A stretch of 13,168 bases of DNA from an uncultured Lachnospiraceae bacterium (GTDB lineage Bacteria; Bacillota; Clostridia; Lachnospirales; Anaerotignaceae). How positions within the stretch are numbered: position 1 is the stretch's first letter; each line of letters begins with the position of its first letter. The DNA lies in contig CALWSX010000170.1 of assembly GCA_944384285.1 (NCBI GenBank), positions 1 through 13,168 on the forward strand, written 5' to 3'. The notes beneath the pieces were generated by a model, which was given only the letters and a program-made list of their open reading frames with translations, searched no databases and was not told where the DNA came from. Of the stretch, positions 7,076 to 13,168 are shown piece by piece. The translations under genes and the position numbers were made by a program.

Positions 7076-8838
7076 TGTTTTTCCACCTGTTCAAATAATT
7101 GGTATATTATTTCAAAAGCTTTATCAACTGTAAATATGTTGTCTGGAAGATTAAAGCCTTTTTCATTAAGTTCTTTAAATAAAAGAGTAATTTGAGGAAC
7201 ATCAAGACCGATTTTTCTAAGAGAGTTTGCGTCTTCAAAAATTTCAGAAGGTGTTCCTGATTTATATATTTCTCCGCCATACATAACTATAATTCTGTCA
7301 GCAATTTTAGAAATATCCTCCATGCTGTGAGATACTAAAATTACAGTCATTCCAAATTCATCATGCATCTTTTTAACTGCAGAAAGAATTTCGTCACGTC
7401 CTTTAGGGTCAAGTCCTGCTGTAGGTTCGTCAAGAACCAAAACGTCTGGTTTCATAGCAAGTATTCCTGCTATGGCAACACGTCTTTTTTGACCACCAGA
7501 GAGATCAAAAGGAGATTTTTCATAAATTTCTTCAGAAAGACCTGCAGTTTTTGCTGCTGTATCTACACGTTCTTTGATTTCTTCTTCAGAAAGACCTAAG
7601 TTTGTAGGAGCAAAAGCTATGTCTTTATATACGGTCATTTCAAAAAGCTGGTGCTCCGGATACTGGAACACAAGGCCTATTTTTTGACGTATGCTTTTTA
7701 ATTTGTTGACATCTTTATAATCATCTTTCCCATACAAAAGAATTTCACCACTTGTAGGTTTTAAAAGAGCGTTAAGATGCTGTATAAGAGTAGACTTTCC
7801 GGATCCGGTATGGCCGATAAGTCCTAAGAATTCACCTTTTTTAATCTCAAGATTAATGTTATTAAGGGCTGTCTTTTTAAAAACAGTACCTTCATTATAT
7901 ACATGAGATACATTTCTAAGAGAGAGAACAGTTTCTTTATTATTCTCTTTTTTAGCGTTTTCGGTATGGTAAAATACTGTTTTTTTAGATGCTTTTTTAA
8001 TTATTTCATCAACCATTTCGGAAACCGTTAATATATCATCTCTAATATTAACACCTTTTTTAATAAGCATATGTGAAAGTTCTGTAACTTGAGGGACATC
8101 AAGTCCGTAGCTGAAAAGTTTATCAGGGTTTTTAAAAATTTCTCTTGGTGTTCCCTGCATAACAAGCTTTCCGGAATCCATAACAAAAACTTTATCCGCA
8201 AGTACTGCTTCATTCATATAATGGGTTATAAGAATAACAGTCATATTAAATTTTTTGTTTAACTTTATGACAGTATTTATAACTTCTTTTCTACCCATAG
8301 GGTCAAGCATTGCAGTAGGCTCGTCAAGAATTATACATTTTGGAAGCATTGCAAGAACTCCGGCAATAGCAATTCTTTGTTTTTGGCCACCGGAAAGTCT
8401 TGCAGGAGAGGCATCTTTAAATTCATACATTCCAACAGATTTTAAAGATTCATCAACACGTTTTCTTATTTCTTCTGATGGTACTCCCAAGTTTTCAGGA
8501 CCAAAAGCAACATCTTCCTCAACAATTGTTGCAACCATTTGGTTGTCAGGGTTTTGAAAAACCATTCCGGCGCTTTGGCGAATATCCCAAAGCTTTTCTA
8601 AATCTTTGGTATTATATCCGTTTACATACATTGTCCCGTCACTAGGTAATAAAAGGGCATTAATATGTTTTGCGAAAGTGGATTTTCCGGAACCGTTATG
8701 TCCTAAAATCGCAACAAAATCACCATCTTTAATGTCGATATTTACGCTGTCAAGAGCTTTTATGGTTTCATCTATTGATTTACCATCTTTTTCAGTTGTA
8801 ATTTTATATTCAAAAGTTAAGTTTTCTGATTTTATCAT
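7072..8838 (-). CDS. Fused ECF transporter ATPase, EcfA1-EcfA2 in one polypeptide
   Basis: This 588-residue protein contains two complete ABC ATPase halves. Half 1 (~1-280) has Walker A GHNGSGKST (46-54), Q-loop FQNPDNQ (94-100), LSGGQ (148-152), Walker B Asp172-Glu173 and H-loop His206. Half 2 (~304-588) has GHTGSGKST (342-350), FQYPEHQLFE (391-400), LSGGQ (446-450), Asp470-Glu471 and His504. The Q-loops are those of EcfA1 and EcfA2 respectively, in the usual gene order. Each half ends in the same C-terminal element (GLDVPQVTEL / GLDVPQITLL). A Lys/Asn-rich linker (~281-303) joins them. In most Firmicutes these are two separate genes of about 280 codons each. All catalytic residues are intact, so one chain should form the whole nucleotide-binding pair. 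The ATG is preceded by GGCGGTG at 8 bases; the upstream in-frame GTG falls inside that site. Confidence 0.93.
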   Translation of the reverse strand: MIKSENLTFEYKITTEKDGKSIDETIKALDSVNIDIKDGDFVAILGHNGSGKSTFAKHINALLLPSDGTMYVNGYNTKDLEKLWDIRQSAGMVFQNPDNQMVATIVEEDVAFGPENLGVPSEEIRKRVDESLKSVGMYEFKDASPARLSGGQKQRIAIAGVLAMLPKCIILDEPTAMLDPMGRKEVINTVIKLNKKFNMTVILITHYMNEAVLADKVFVMDSGKLVMQGTPREIFKNPDKLFSYGLDVPQVTELSHMLIKKGVNIRDDILTVSEMVDEIIKKASKKTVFYHTENAKKENNKETVLSLRNVSHVYNEGTVFKKTALNNINLEIKKGEFLGLIGHTGSGKSTLIQHLNALLKPTSGEILLYGKDDYKDVNKLKSIRQKIGLVFQYPEHQLFEMTVYKDIAFAPTNLGLSEEEIKERVDTAAKTAGLSEEIYEKSPFDLSGGQKRRVAIAGILAMKPDVLVLDEPTAGLDPKGRDEILSAVKKMHDEFGMTVILVSHSMEDISKIADRIIVMYGGEIYKSGTPSEIFEDANSLRKIGLDVPQITLLFKELNEKGFNLPDNIFTVDKAFEIIYQLFEQVEKQ

Positions 8839-8900
8839 TATTTTCACCGCCGAAGCTTTTTTAAGACTAATTAATATTTAGTAAAAAATTCATATAAAAG

Positions 8901-8906
8901 ATTATA
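8901..8906 (-). promoter_or_regulatory. Predicted -10 element for the ecfA-ecfT-truA operon
   Basis: A consensus TATAAT on the minus strand, immediately preceded by TG, lies about 63 bases upstream of the ecfA start. No good -35 was found at 16-18 bases, so it is a candidate only. The rest of the 200-base gap before the next gene holds that gene's terminator and AT-rich DNA. Confidence 0.35.
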
Positions 8907-8990
8907 CAAAAAAAACAATTAAAATGCTATAGCCAATAAGTAAAACATATTTTATAAAATCAAGCTGCAATATAAAAATGATACAAATTA

Positions 8991-9024
8991 AAAATGTTGG
9001 GGAGAAAAGACTGCCCAACATTTT
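8991..9024 (-). terminator. Terminator of the small membrane protein gene
   Basis: Arms 8991-9001 and 9014-9024 pair over 11 bp (AAAATGTTGGG with CCCAACATTTT) around a 12-base loop. On the minus strand the stem is followed by TAATTTG, giving a short interrupted T-tract. It lies 15 bases past the stop codon. Confidence 0.7.
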
Positions 9025-9039
9025 AAAAATTTATATATT

Positions 9040-9498
9040 TTATTTTGAAGAATTTGTGTCAGTTAATGTAGTATCAGAATTTTCATTTTGTTCTATACTA
9101 TGAGAAGAATCATCTTCTTGTTGTAATTTACTTGTTTCCTGATATTTTTTCCATCTTTTTTCAAATTCCAAACCACTTCTTATTGATAAATAGAATAAGA
9201 AAGAAAATCCAAGTGTTATAAAAATATAAATACTTAAAGAGTCATTTGGGACATAGCCTTGAATACGAAGGATAATATAATAAACTAAACCAATAATTAC
9301 ACTTAAAGTACTTTTTTTATAAACTGTAATGAATGTGAGTAGCATGAATACAACAGCACTCAAAATCTGTAATGGAAGTCTGTCAACAAAGAAATCCATT
9401 AAACAAGTTACAACACCGCAAAAACATGCTAAATATCCATATGCAAAATTAGAAATCAAAGATTCGTCTTGCATTTTAAAAAACTCTACTTTTGTCAA
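9040..9498 (-). CDS. Small four-helix membrane protein of unknown function
   Basis: I do not recognise this 152-residue protein. Four hydrophobic segments are visible, near residues 17-36, 42-60, 64-80 and 88-106. They are followed by a basic juxtamembrane patch (EKRWKKYQ, 113-120) and a hydrophilic, Glu/Asp/Ser/Thr-rich tail with no predicted fold (~121-152). The patch suggests the tail is cytoplasmic. No catalytic motif is obvious. The chosen start is TTG, with GGAGG 7 bases upstream; an earlier in-frame TTG overlaps that ribosome-binding site and cannot be the start. It has its own promoter and terminator, lies between the ECF operon and the divergent glyS T-box leader, and is not obviously linked to either. 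Confidence 0.65.
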   Translation of the reverse strand: MTKVEFFKMQDESLISNFAYGYLACFCGVVTCLMDFFVDRLPLQILSAVVFMLLTFITVYKKSTLSVIIGLVYYIILRIQGYVPNDSLSIYIFITLGFSFLFYLSIRSGLEFEKRWKKYQETSKLQQEDDSSHSIEQNENSDTTLTDTNSSK

Positions 9499-9547
9499 AA
9501 CAATTCCTCCCAAAGAACAATTTTATCCGTTATTTTGGATATTTACT

Positions 9548-9575
9548 ATTTTACTACAAATGATATAAAATGCAA
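9548..9575 (-). promoter_or_regulatory. Predicted promoter of the small membrane protein gene
   Basis: On the minus strand TTGCAT (9570-9575), a 16-base spacer and TAAAAT (9548-9553) lie 50-77 bases upstream of the TTG start codon. This is a moderate match read by eye. Confidence 0.35.
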
Positions 9576-9580
9576 ACATA

Positions 9581-9611
9581 TTTTATAATATTATTATTAG
9601 TTATTATAAAA
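9581..9611. repeat. AT-only inverted repeat upstream of the small membrane protein gene
   Basis: Arms TTTTATAATA (9581-9590) and TATTATAAAA (9602-9611) are perfect complements around 11 bases. The repeat sits just upstream of the predicted -35 of the membrane protein gene and away from the glyS promoter. It could be an operator, but 10-bp repeats made only of A and T also arise by chance in DNA of this composition. Confidence 0.3.
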
Positions 9612-9670
9612 TAATACGTAAAAAGTTTATGTTTGTTTTGAAATAATTACCATTGTATTACATTTTTAAC

Positions 9671-9728
9671 TTGTTGATACTGATAAATAACTTTTATACT
9701 TGACAAAAATGTATTTATTTGATAAATT
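9671..9728 (+). promoter_or_regulatory. Predicted tandem promoters of the glyS T-box transcript
   Basis: The better candidate is a consensus TTGACA (9700-9705), a 17-base spacer and TAAATT (9723-9728) with an extended TG at 9720-9721, initiating near 9735, about 15 bases before Stem I of the leader. A second possible promoter just upstream pairs TTGTTG (9671-9676) with TATACT (9695-9700), spacer 18. Confidence 0.55.
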
Positions 9729-9748
9729 CACTGTATCAATAAAATATT

Positions 9749-9945
9749 GTGGCTGTGATAAAGAGGAGTAGCCTTATATAAAATTTTAAGAGAGTCCGTT
9801 TTTTGGTGTGATACGGATAATTTTTTTGGGTGAAGGGCGCTTTTGAGCCATTTTAAAAGAGTGGGTACTTTTGTATCAAAAAGGGTGGAACCACGGAAGG
9901 TAAGCTTTCGTCCCTTACGTTTTGTAAGGATACGAAGGTTTTTTT
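9749..9945 (+). ncRNA. T-box riboswitch (glycine) controlling glyS
   Basis: This is a leader RNA that senses uncharged tRNA-Gly. The T-box GGGTGGAACCACGG lies at 9883-9896. Stem I closes by TGGCT (9750-9754) with AGCCA (9846-9850). It contains the AGTA element (9767-9770), AGAGAG (9789-9794) and a distal hairpin TCCGT/ACGGA with a GGTGTGA loop. The likely specifier is GGC (9836-9838), matching the GCC anticodon. The bulge TGGA (9886-9889) would pair with UCCA, fitting the U discriminator of bacterial tRNA-Gly. AAGGG (9881-9885) pairs with CCCTT (9912-9916) in the antiterminator. The same CCCTT is used in the terminator stem (9905-9918 with 9924-9938), followed by T7. Only about 30 bases separate Stem I from the T-box, so Stem II and the pseudoknot appear absent, as in short glycine T-boxes. 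Confidence 0.95.
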
Positions 9946-9981
9946 ATTGTCTAAATATTATTTTGGGAGGTTTATTTCGTT

Positions 9982-11382
9982 ATGGAAAAAACAATGGAAA
10001 AAGTTGTTTCTCTTGCTAAAGCCAGAGGTTTTGTTTATCCAGGTTCAGATATTTATGGTGGACTTGCGAATACATGGGACTATGGCCCTATAGGAGTTGA
10101 ACTTAAAAACAATGTAAAAAAAGCATGGTGGAAAAAATTTGTGCAGGAAAGTGAATATAATGTAGGTGTTGATTGCGCAATTTTAATGAATCCACAAGTA
10201 TGGGTTGCATCAGGCCATGTAGGAGGTTTCAGTGATCCTCTTATGGACTGTAAAGAATGTAAAGAACGTTTCCGTGCTGATAAATTAATTGAAGATTATA
10301 TGCATGATACAGACGGCGTTTTAGAAGAAAGTGTAGACGGCTGGTCACATGCAAAAATGAAAGAATATATTGATGAACATGGAATTAACTGTCCTACTTG
10401 CGGAAAACACAATTTTACAGACATCAGACAGTTTAACCTTATGTTTAAAACATTCCAGGGCGTTACTGAAGATGCTAAAAATACAGTTTATTTAAGACCA
10501 GAAACTGCTCAGGGTATTTTCGTAAACTTTAAAAATGTTCAGAGAACATCAAGAAAGAAAATTCCATTTGGAATTGGTCAGATTGGTAAATCATTCAGAA
10601 ATGAAATTACACCAGGTAACTTTACATTCAGAACACGTGAGTTTGAACAGATGGAACTTGAATTTTTCTGTGAACCGGACACAGACCTTGAATGGTTCAA
10701 ATATTGGAAAGATAAATGTGTAAACTTCCTTCATGATCTTAATATGAAACCTGAAAATATGCGTATAAGAGACCATAGACCGGAAGAACTTTCACATTAC
10801 AGCAAAGCTACAAGTGATATAGAATATCTTTTCCCATTTGGTTGGGGTGAACTTTGGGGTATTGCTGACAGAACAGATTATGACCTTACACAGCACCAGA
10901 ACCATTCAGGAGAAGATATGACATATTTTGATCAGGAAAAAAATACAAAATATGTACCATATTGCGTAGAACCTTCATTAGGTGCCGACAGAGTTACACT
11001 TGCATTCTTATGTGAGGCTTATGATGAAGAAGTTGTAAGCGTAAAGGACGGAAAAGAAGATGTAAGAACTGTACTTCGTTTCCACCCATTCCTTGCGCCT
11101 GTAAAAGCAGCAGTACTTCCTCTTTCAAAGAAACTTTCAGAAAAATCTCTTGAAATTTACAGAGAACTTTCTAAAAAATTCAATGTTGAATATGATGAAG
11201 CTGGAAGTATTGGAAAAAGATATCGCCGTCAGGACGAAATTGGTACTCCTTTCTGCATTACAGTTGACTTTGATACAGAAAATGATAACTGTGTAACAAT
11301 TCGTGATAGAGATACTATGGAACAAGAAAGAGTTCCTGTTTCTGAACTTGAAAGTTATATTGAAAAAAGACTTGCTTTTTAA
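9982..11382 (+). CDS. glyS: Glycyl-tRNA synthetase, dimeric class II type
   Basis: This 466-residue cytosolic enzyme charges tRNA-Gly with glycine. It belongs to the alpha2 (single-chain) class IIa type, not the GlyQ/GlyS tetramer. The opening KARGFVYPGSDIYGG and WDYGPIGVELK are characteristic. Motif 2 spans ~205-229 (FRNEITPG...FRTREFEQMELEF) and motif 3 ~329-343 (VEPSLGADRVTLAFL). Cys90, Cys93, Cys137 and Cys140 form two CxxC pairs in the insertion, a plausible zinc site. The anticodon-binding domain covers ~372-466. Length is normal and the reading frame intact. GGGAGG lies 11 bases before the ATG, slightly long. Expression is controlled by the glycine T-box upstream. It appears monocistronic, with a separate strong promoter before the next gene. 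Confidence 0.97.
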   Translation: MEKTMEKVVSLAKARGFVYPGSDIYGGLANTWDYGPIGVELKNNVKKAWWKKFVQESEYNVGVDCAILMNPQVWVASGHVGGFSDPLMDCKECKERFRADKLIEDYMHDTDGVLEESVDGWSHAKMKEYIDEHGINCPTCGKHNFTDIRQFNLMFKTFQGVTEDAKNTVYLRPETAQGIFVNFKNVQRTSRKKIPFGIGQIGKSFRNEITPGNFTFRTREFEQMELEFFCEPDTDLEWFKYWKDKCVNFLHDLNMKPENMRIRDHRPEELSHYSKATSDIEYLFPFGWGELWGIADRTDYDLTQHQNHSGEDMTYFDQEKNTKYVPYCVEPSLGADRVTLAFLCEAYDEEVVSVKDGKEDVRTVLRFHPFLAPVKAAVLPLSKKLSEKSLEIYRELSKKFNVEYDEAGSIGKRYRRQDEIGTPFCITVDFDTENDNCVTIRDRDTMEQERVPVSELESYIEKRLAF

Positions 11383-11395
11383 TTAAAGTATCTAC

Positions 11396-11423
11396 CTTTA
11401 TAATAATGTAATTTTTTATAAAG
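11396..11423 (+). terminator. Weak candidate terminator after glyS
   Basis: CTTTATAA (11396-11403) can pair with TTATAAAG (11416-11423) over 8 bp, with a 12-base loop and a short T-rich tail. Only one GC pair is present and it may be chance. No better terminator is visible in the 374-base gap before hppA, whose remaining upstream part (about 11424-11636) is AT-rich with nothing I can name. Confidence 0.25.
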
Positions 11424-11636
11424 TTTATTAAAATCCGAATTGGCCGGTTAAAAACTAAATTAATTATTTTTTTAACAAATTAATTGACATAAAATAAAAA
11501 TAGTAAACAGATTTGATTAAAAAAATATTTTCTAATTATAGAAAAAGACTAAAACATAAAGTCTAATCTTTGAACATAATGTATATATTTTCGAGTTATT
11601 TTTGTTTTTTTTGGGCAATAATTTGTTTTAAAATTT

Positions 11637-11665
11637 TTGACAATATATTAATTATATTGTAAAAT
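11637..11665 (+). promoter_or_regulatory. Strong predicted promoter of hppA
   Basis: A consensus TTGACA (11637-11642), an optimal 17-base spacer and TAAAAT (11660-11665) predict a start near 11672 and a leader of about 85 bases. This is the best-matching promoter in the window, in keeping with the high-expression look of the gene it serves. Confidence 0.7.
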
Positions 11666-11679
11666 ATCTTTATTCGTAG

Positions 11680-11724
11680 TGCATACCGTATGCAAGCACA
11701 CCCGATTATTATTTGTATGCGGTA
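11680..11724 (+). promoter_or_regulatory. Structured hppA leader: 15-base dyad and alternative 13-bp hairpin
   Basis: Just after the predicted transcription start lies a DNA dyad, TGCATAC-C-GTATGCA (11680-11694). Its right half can also pair in RNA with a downstream copy of GTATGC: 11684-11696 pairs with 11712-11724 over 13 bp including three G-U pairs, with a 15-base loop. The two structures are mutually exclusive. The ribosome-binding site AAGGGGG (11743-11749) is outside both, and no T-run follows, so this is not a terminator. I do not recognise a known riboswitch class. It could be a repressor operator, an mRNA stabiliser or a translational control element. Confidence 0.45.
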
Positions 11725-11756
11725 AAATCTCAAAAAAAGTCTAAGGGGGAAAAAAA

Positions 11757-13168
11757 ATGGGTGATTTTTCAAATTTTGCTTATGCGGTACCTGTTGTAGC
11801 AGTAATTGCGATTTTATTTGCATTTGTTCTTGCTTCAAAAGTTAACCGTGAAGACGAAGGAACAGACAGAATGAAAGAAATAGCTCTTGCTATCAGAGAC
11901 GGTGCTAAAGCGTTCCTTATGGCTGAATACAAAATTTTAGTTGTATTCGCAATTATTTTATTTATTATTATTGGTGTTGCTACAAAAAACTGGCTCACAG
12001 CTGTAAGCTTTATTGTTGGTGCTGTTTTTTCTACACTTGCAGGTTATTTTGGTATGAACGTAGCTACAAATGCTAACGTTAGAACTGCAAATGCTGCAAG
12101 AACAAGCGGTATGAACAGAGCTTTATCTATCGCTTTCTCAGGCGGTGCTGTTATGGGTATGTCAGTTGTAGGTCTTGGCCTTTTAGGTGTAAGTGCTGTT
12201 TACCTTGTTACAAACGATGTTTCTGTATTATCAGGTTTCTCACTCGGTGCTTCATCTATTGCTCTTTTCGCTCGTGTTGGTGGCGGTATTTATACAAAAG
12301 CTGCTGACGTAGGTGCTGACCTTGTTGGTAAAGTAGAAGCTGGTATCCCAGAAGACGACCCTCGTAACCCTGCTGTTATCGCTGACAACGTAGGTGACAA
12401 CGTAGGTGACGTTGCTGGTATGGGTGCTGACCTTTTCGAATCTTATGTAGGTTCTATCGTTTCAGCTGTTACATTAGGCGTTATTTATGTAAAAGAAGGA
12501 TCTTCACCTCTTGCAGGTGCTTTCTTCCCTCTCGTACTTGCAGCTGCAGGTATTATTTCATCAATTATTGGTACTTTCTTTGTAAGAGGAAAAGATGGTG
12601 CAAACCCTCATTCAGCTCTTAAAGCTGGTTCTTACACATCAAGTGTACTTGTTATCATTTGTTCACTTGTATTAAGTAAAATATTCTTTAACAGCTACAG
12701 CTCAGCTATTGCTATTATTGCTGGTCTTTTAGTAGGTGTTCTTATTGGTGTTATTACAGAAGTTTATACATCAAGCGATTACAGATCAGTTAAGAAAATT
12801 GCTGATCAGTCAGAAACAGGTTCAGCTACAACTATCATCAGCGGTCTTGCTGTAGGTATGGAATCAACAGCTATTCCAATTATTCTTATTTGTATTGGTA
12901 TTTTTGTTGCTTATAAAGTAGACGGTCTTTATGGTATTGCTCTTTCAGCTGTAGGTATACTTTCAACAACAGGTATTACTGTTGCTGTTGACGCTTATGG
13001 CCCAATCGCTGACAATGCCGGCGGTATCTCAGAAATGAGTGGACTTGACCACTCAGTACGTGAAATCACAGACAAACTTGACTCAGTAGGTAACACAACA
13101 GCAGCTATGGGTAAAGGTTTTGCTATCGGTTCAGCAGCTTTAACAGCTCTTGCTCTTTTCGTTTCTTA
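11757..13168 (+). CDS. hppA: K+-dependent membrane-bound pyrophosphatase (cation pump), 3' end outside window
   Basis: The first 470 codons of an integral membrane pump driven by pyrophosphate hydrolysis are present; the family is usually about 650-700 residues, so the end is cut off. Substrate/Mg-binding signatures are intact: DVGADLVGKVE (184-194), DNVGDNVGD (210-218) and DAYGPIADNAGG (412-423). In GNTTAAMGKG (445-454), Ala449 and Gly452 replace the Lys and Thr of K+-independent enzymes, marking the K+-dependent subfamily. The LFESYVG context of Glu228 resembles Na+-pumping members such as the Thermotoga enzyme, so Na+ (or Na+/H+) transport is more likely than H+ alone, but this is inference. 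The ATG follows AAGGGGG by 7 bases. The codon choice is more restricted and GC-richer than in neighbouring genes, suggesting high expression. Confidence 0.96.
   Translation, partial: MGDFSNFAYAVPVVAVIAILFAFVLASKVNREDEGTDRMKEIALAIRDGAKAFLMAEYKILVVFAIILFIIIGVATKNWLTAVSFIVGAVFSTLAGYFGMNVATNANVRTANAARTSGMNRALSIAFSGGAVMGMSVVGLGLLGVSAVYLVTNDVSVLSGFSLGASSIALFARVGGGIYTKAADVGADLVGKVEAGIPEDDPRNPAVIADNVGDNVGDVAGMGADLFESYVGSIVSAVTLGVIYVKEGSSPLAGAFFPLVLAAAGIISSIIGTFFVRGKDGANPHSALKAGSYTSSVLVIICSLVLSKIFFNSYSSAIAIIAGLLVGVLIGVITEVYTSSDYRSVKKIADQSETGSATTIISGLAVGMESTAIPIILICIGIFVAYKVDGLYGIALSAVGILSTTGITVAVDAYGPIADNAGGISEMSGLDHSVREITDKLDSVGNTTAAMGKGFAIGSAALTALALFVS

Noticed and set aside
11443..11475. GTTAAAAA / TTTTTAAC inverted repeat as a glyS terminator
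   Set aside because: It is almost entirely A/T, has a long loop and no clear T-run after the stem, so it is indistinguishable from background in this composition.
11484..11520. A second TTGACA in the glyS-hppA gap as an additional promoter
   Set aside because: No acceptable -10 is found at 16-18 bases downstream, and the TTGACA at 11637 has a much better partner.
11549..11567. Short hairpin AGACT...AGTCT with a T-run on the minus strand as a terminator
   Set aside because: The stem is only 5 bp and no minus-strand gene lies upstream of it.
11596..11998. Two overlapping minus-strand open frames opposite the hppA leader and 5' end
   Set aside because: Their products are low-complexity, one is the antisense of the conserved pyrophosphatase, and they cover its promoter and leader.
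12387..12413. Tandem 12-bp repeat in hppA
   Set aside because: It encodes the conserved DNVGDNVGD catalytic motif with matching codons, so it reflects protein function and codon bias, not a DNA element.

Overview
The window looks like chromosome from a low-GC Gram-positive anaerobe of the class Clostridia. The base composition is strongly AT-rich and the ribosome-binding sites are strong GGAGG-type. A T-box riboswitch controls glycyl-tRNA synthetase, and there are an ECF-transporter/truA operon, a K+-dependent membrane pyrophosphatase and a secreted DUF4163/DUF3298-plus-stalk protein. The genus cannot be fixed from the sequence alone. No insertion sequences, phage genes, CRISPR array, tRNA or rRNA were seen, and most of the content is core metabolism and transport.

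Layout from left to right. (1) The 5' end of a metallo-beta-lactamase-fold hydrolase runs off the left edge (minus). (2) A Na+/phosphate symporter-like protein with a PhoU-like tail (minus) has its own terminator. (3) A histidinol-phosphatase-family PHP phosphoesterase (plus) converges on a small soluble histidine-kinase-like protein (minus). A 21-bp perfect inverted repeat serves as a shared terminator and contains the kinase stop codon. (4) A HIT-family nucleotide hydrolase (plus) is followed by a secreted protein with three 14-residue Lys/Glu/Pro/Thr repeats (plus). (5) A minus-strand operon ecfA1A2-ecfT-truA converges on the secreted protein across another bidirectional terminator. Its ATPase gene is a single-chain fusion of EcfA1 and EcfA2. 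(6) A small unrecognised four-helix membrane protein (minus) follows. (7) A glycine T-box leader precedes a dimeric-type glycyl-tRNA synthetase (plus). (8) The 5' two-thirds of a K+-dependent membrane pyrophosphatase (plus) runs off the right edge, behind a promoter and a structured leader.

Functional links. The ECF ATPases and EcfT form the shared energising module for vitamin or metal uptake. No substrate-binding S component is present here, so the S components must be encoded elsewhere, as in group II ECF systems. Pyrophosphate from aminoacyl-tRNA synthesis and other biosynthesis could feed the membrane pyrophosphatase next to glyS, but the two genes have separate promoters. The Na+/phosphate carrier would fit a Na+ economy if the pyrophosphatase pumps Na+, which is inference.

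Several starts were moved to the codon with a Shine-Dalgarno match: the PHP phosphatase at 2150, HIT at 3801, truA at 6255, ecfA at 8838 and the membrane protein at a TTG at 9498. No convincing wholly new system was found. The best leads are the ATPase fusion, the hppA leader structure, the orphan mini-kinase, and the repeat-bearing secreted protein.
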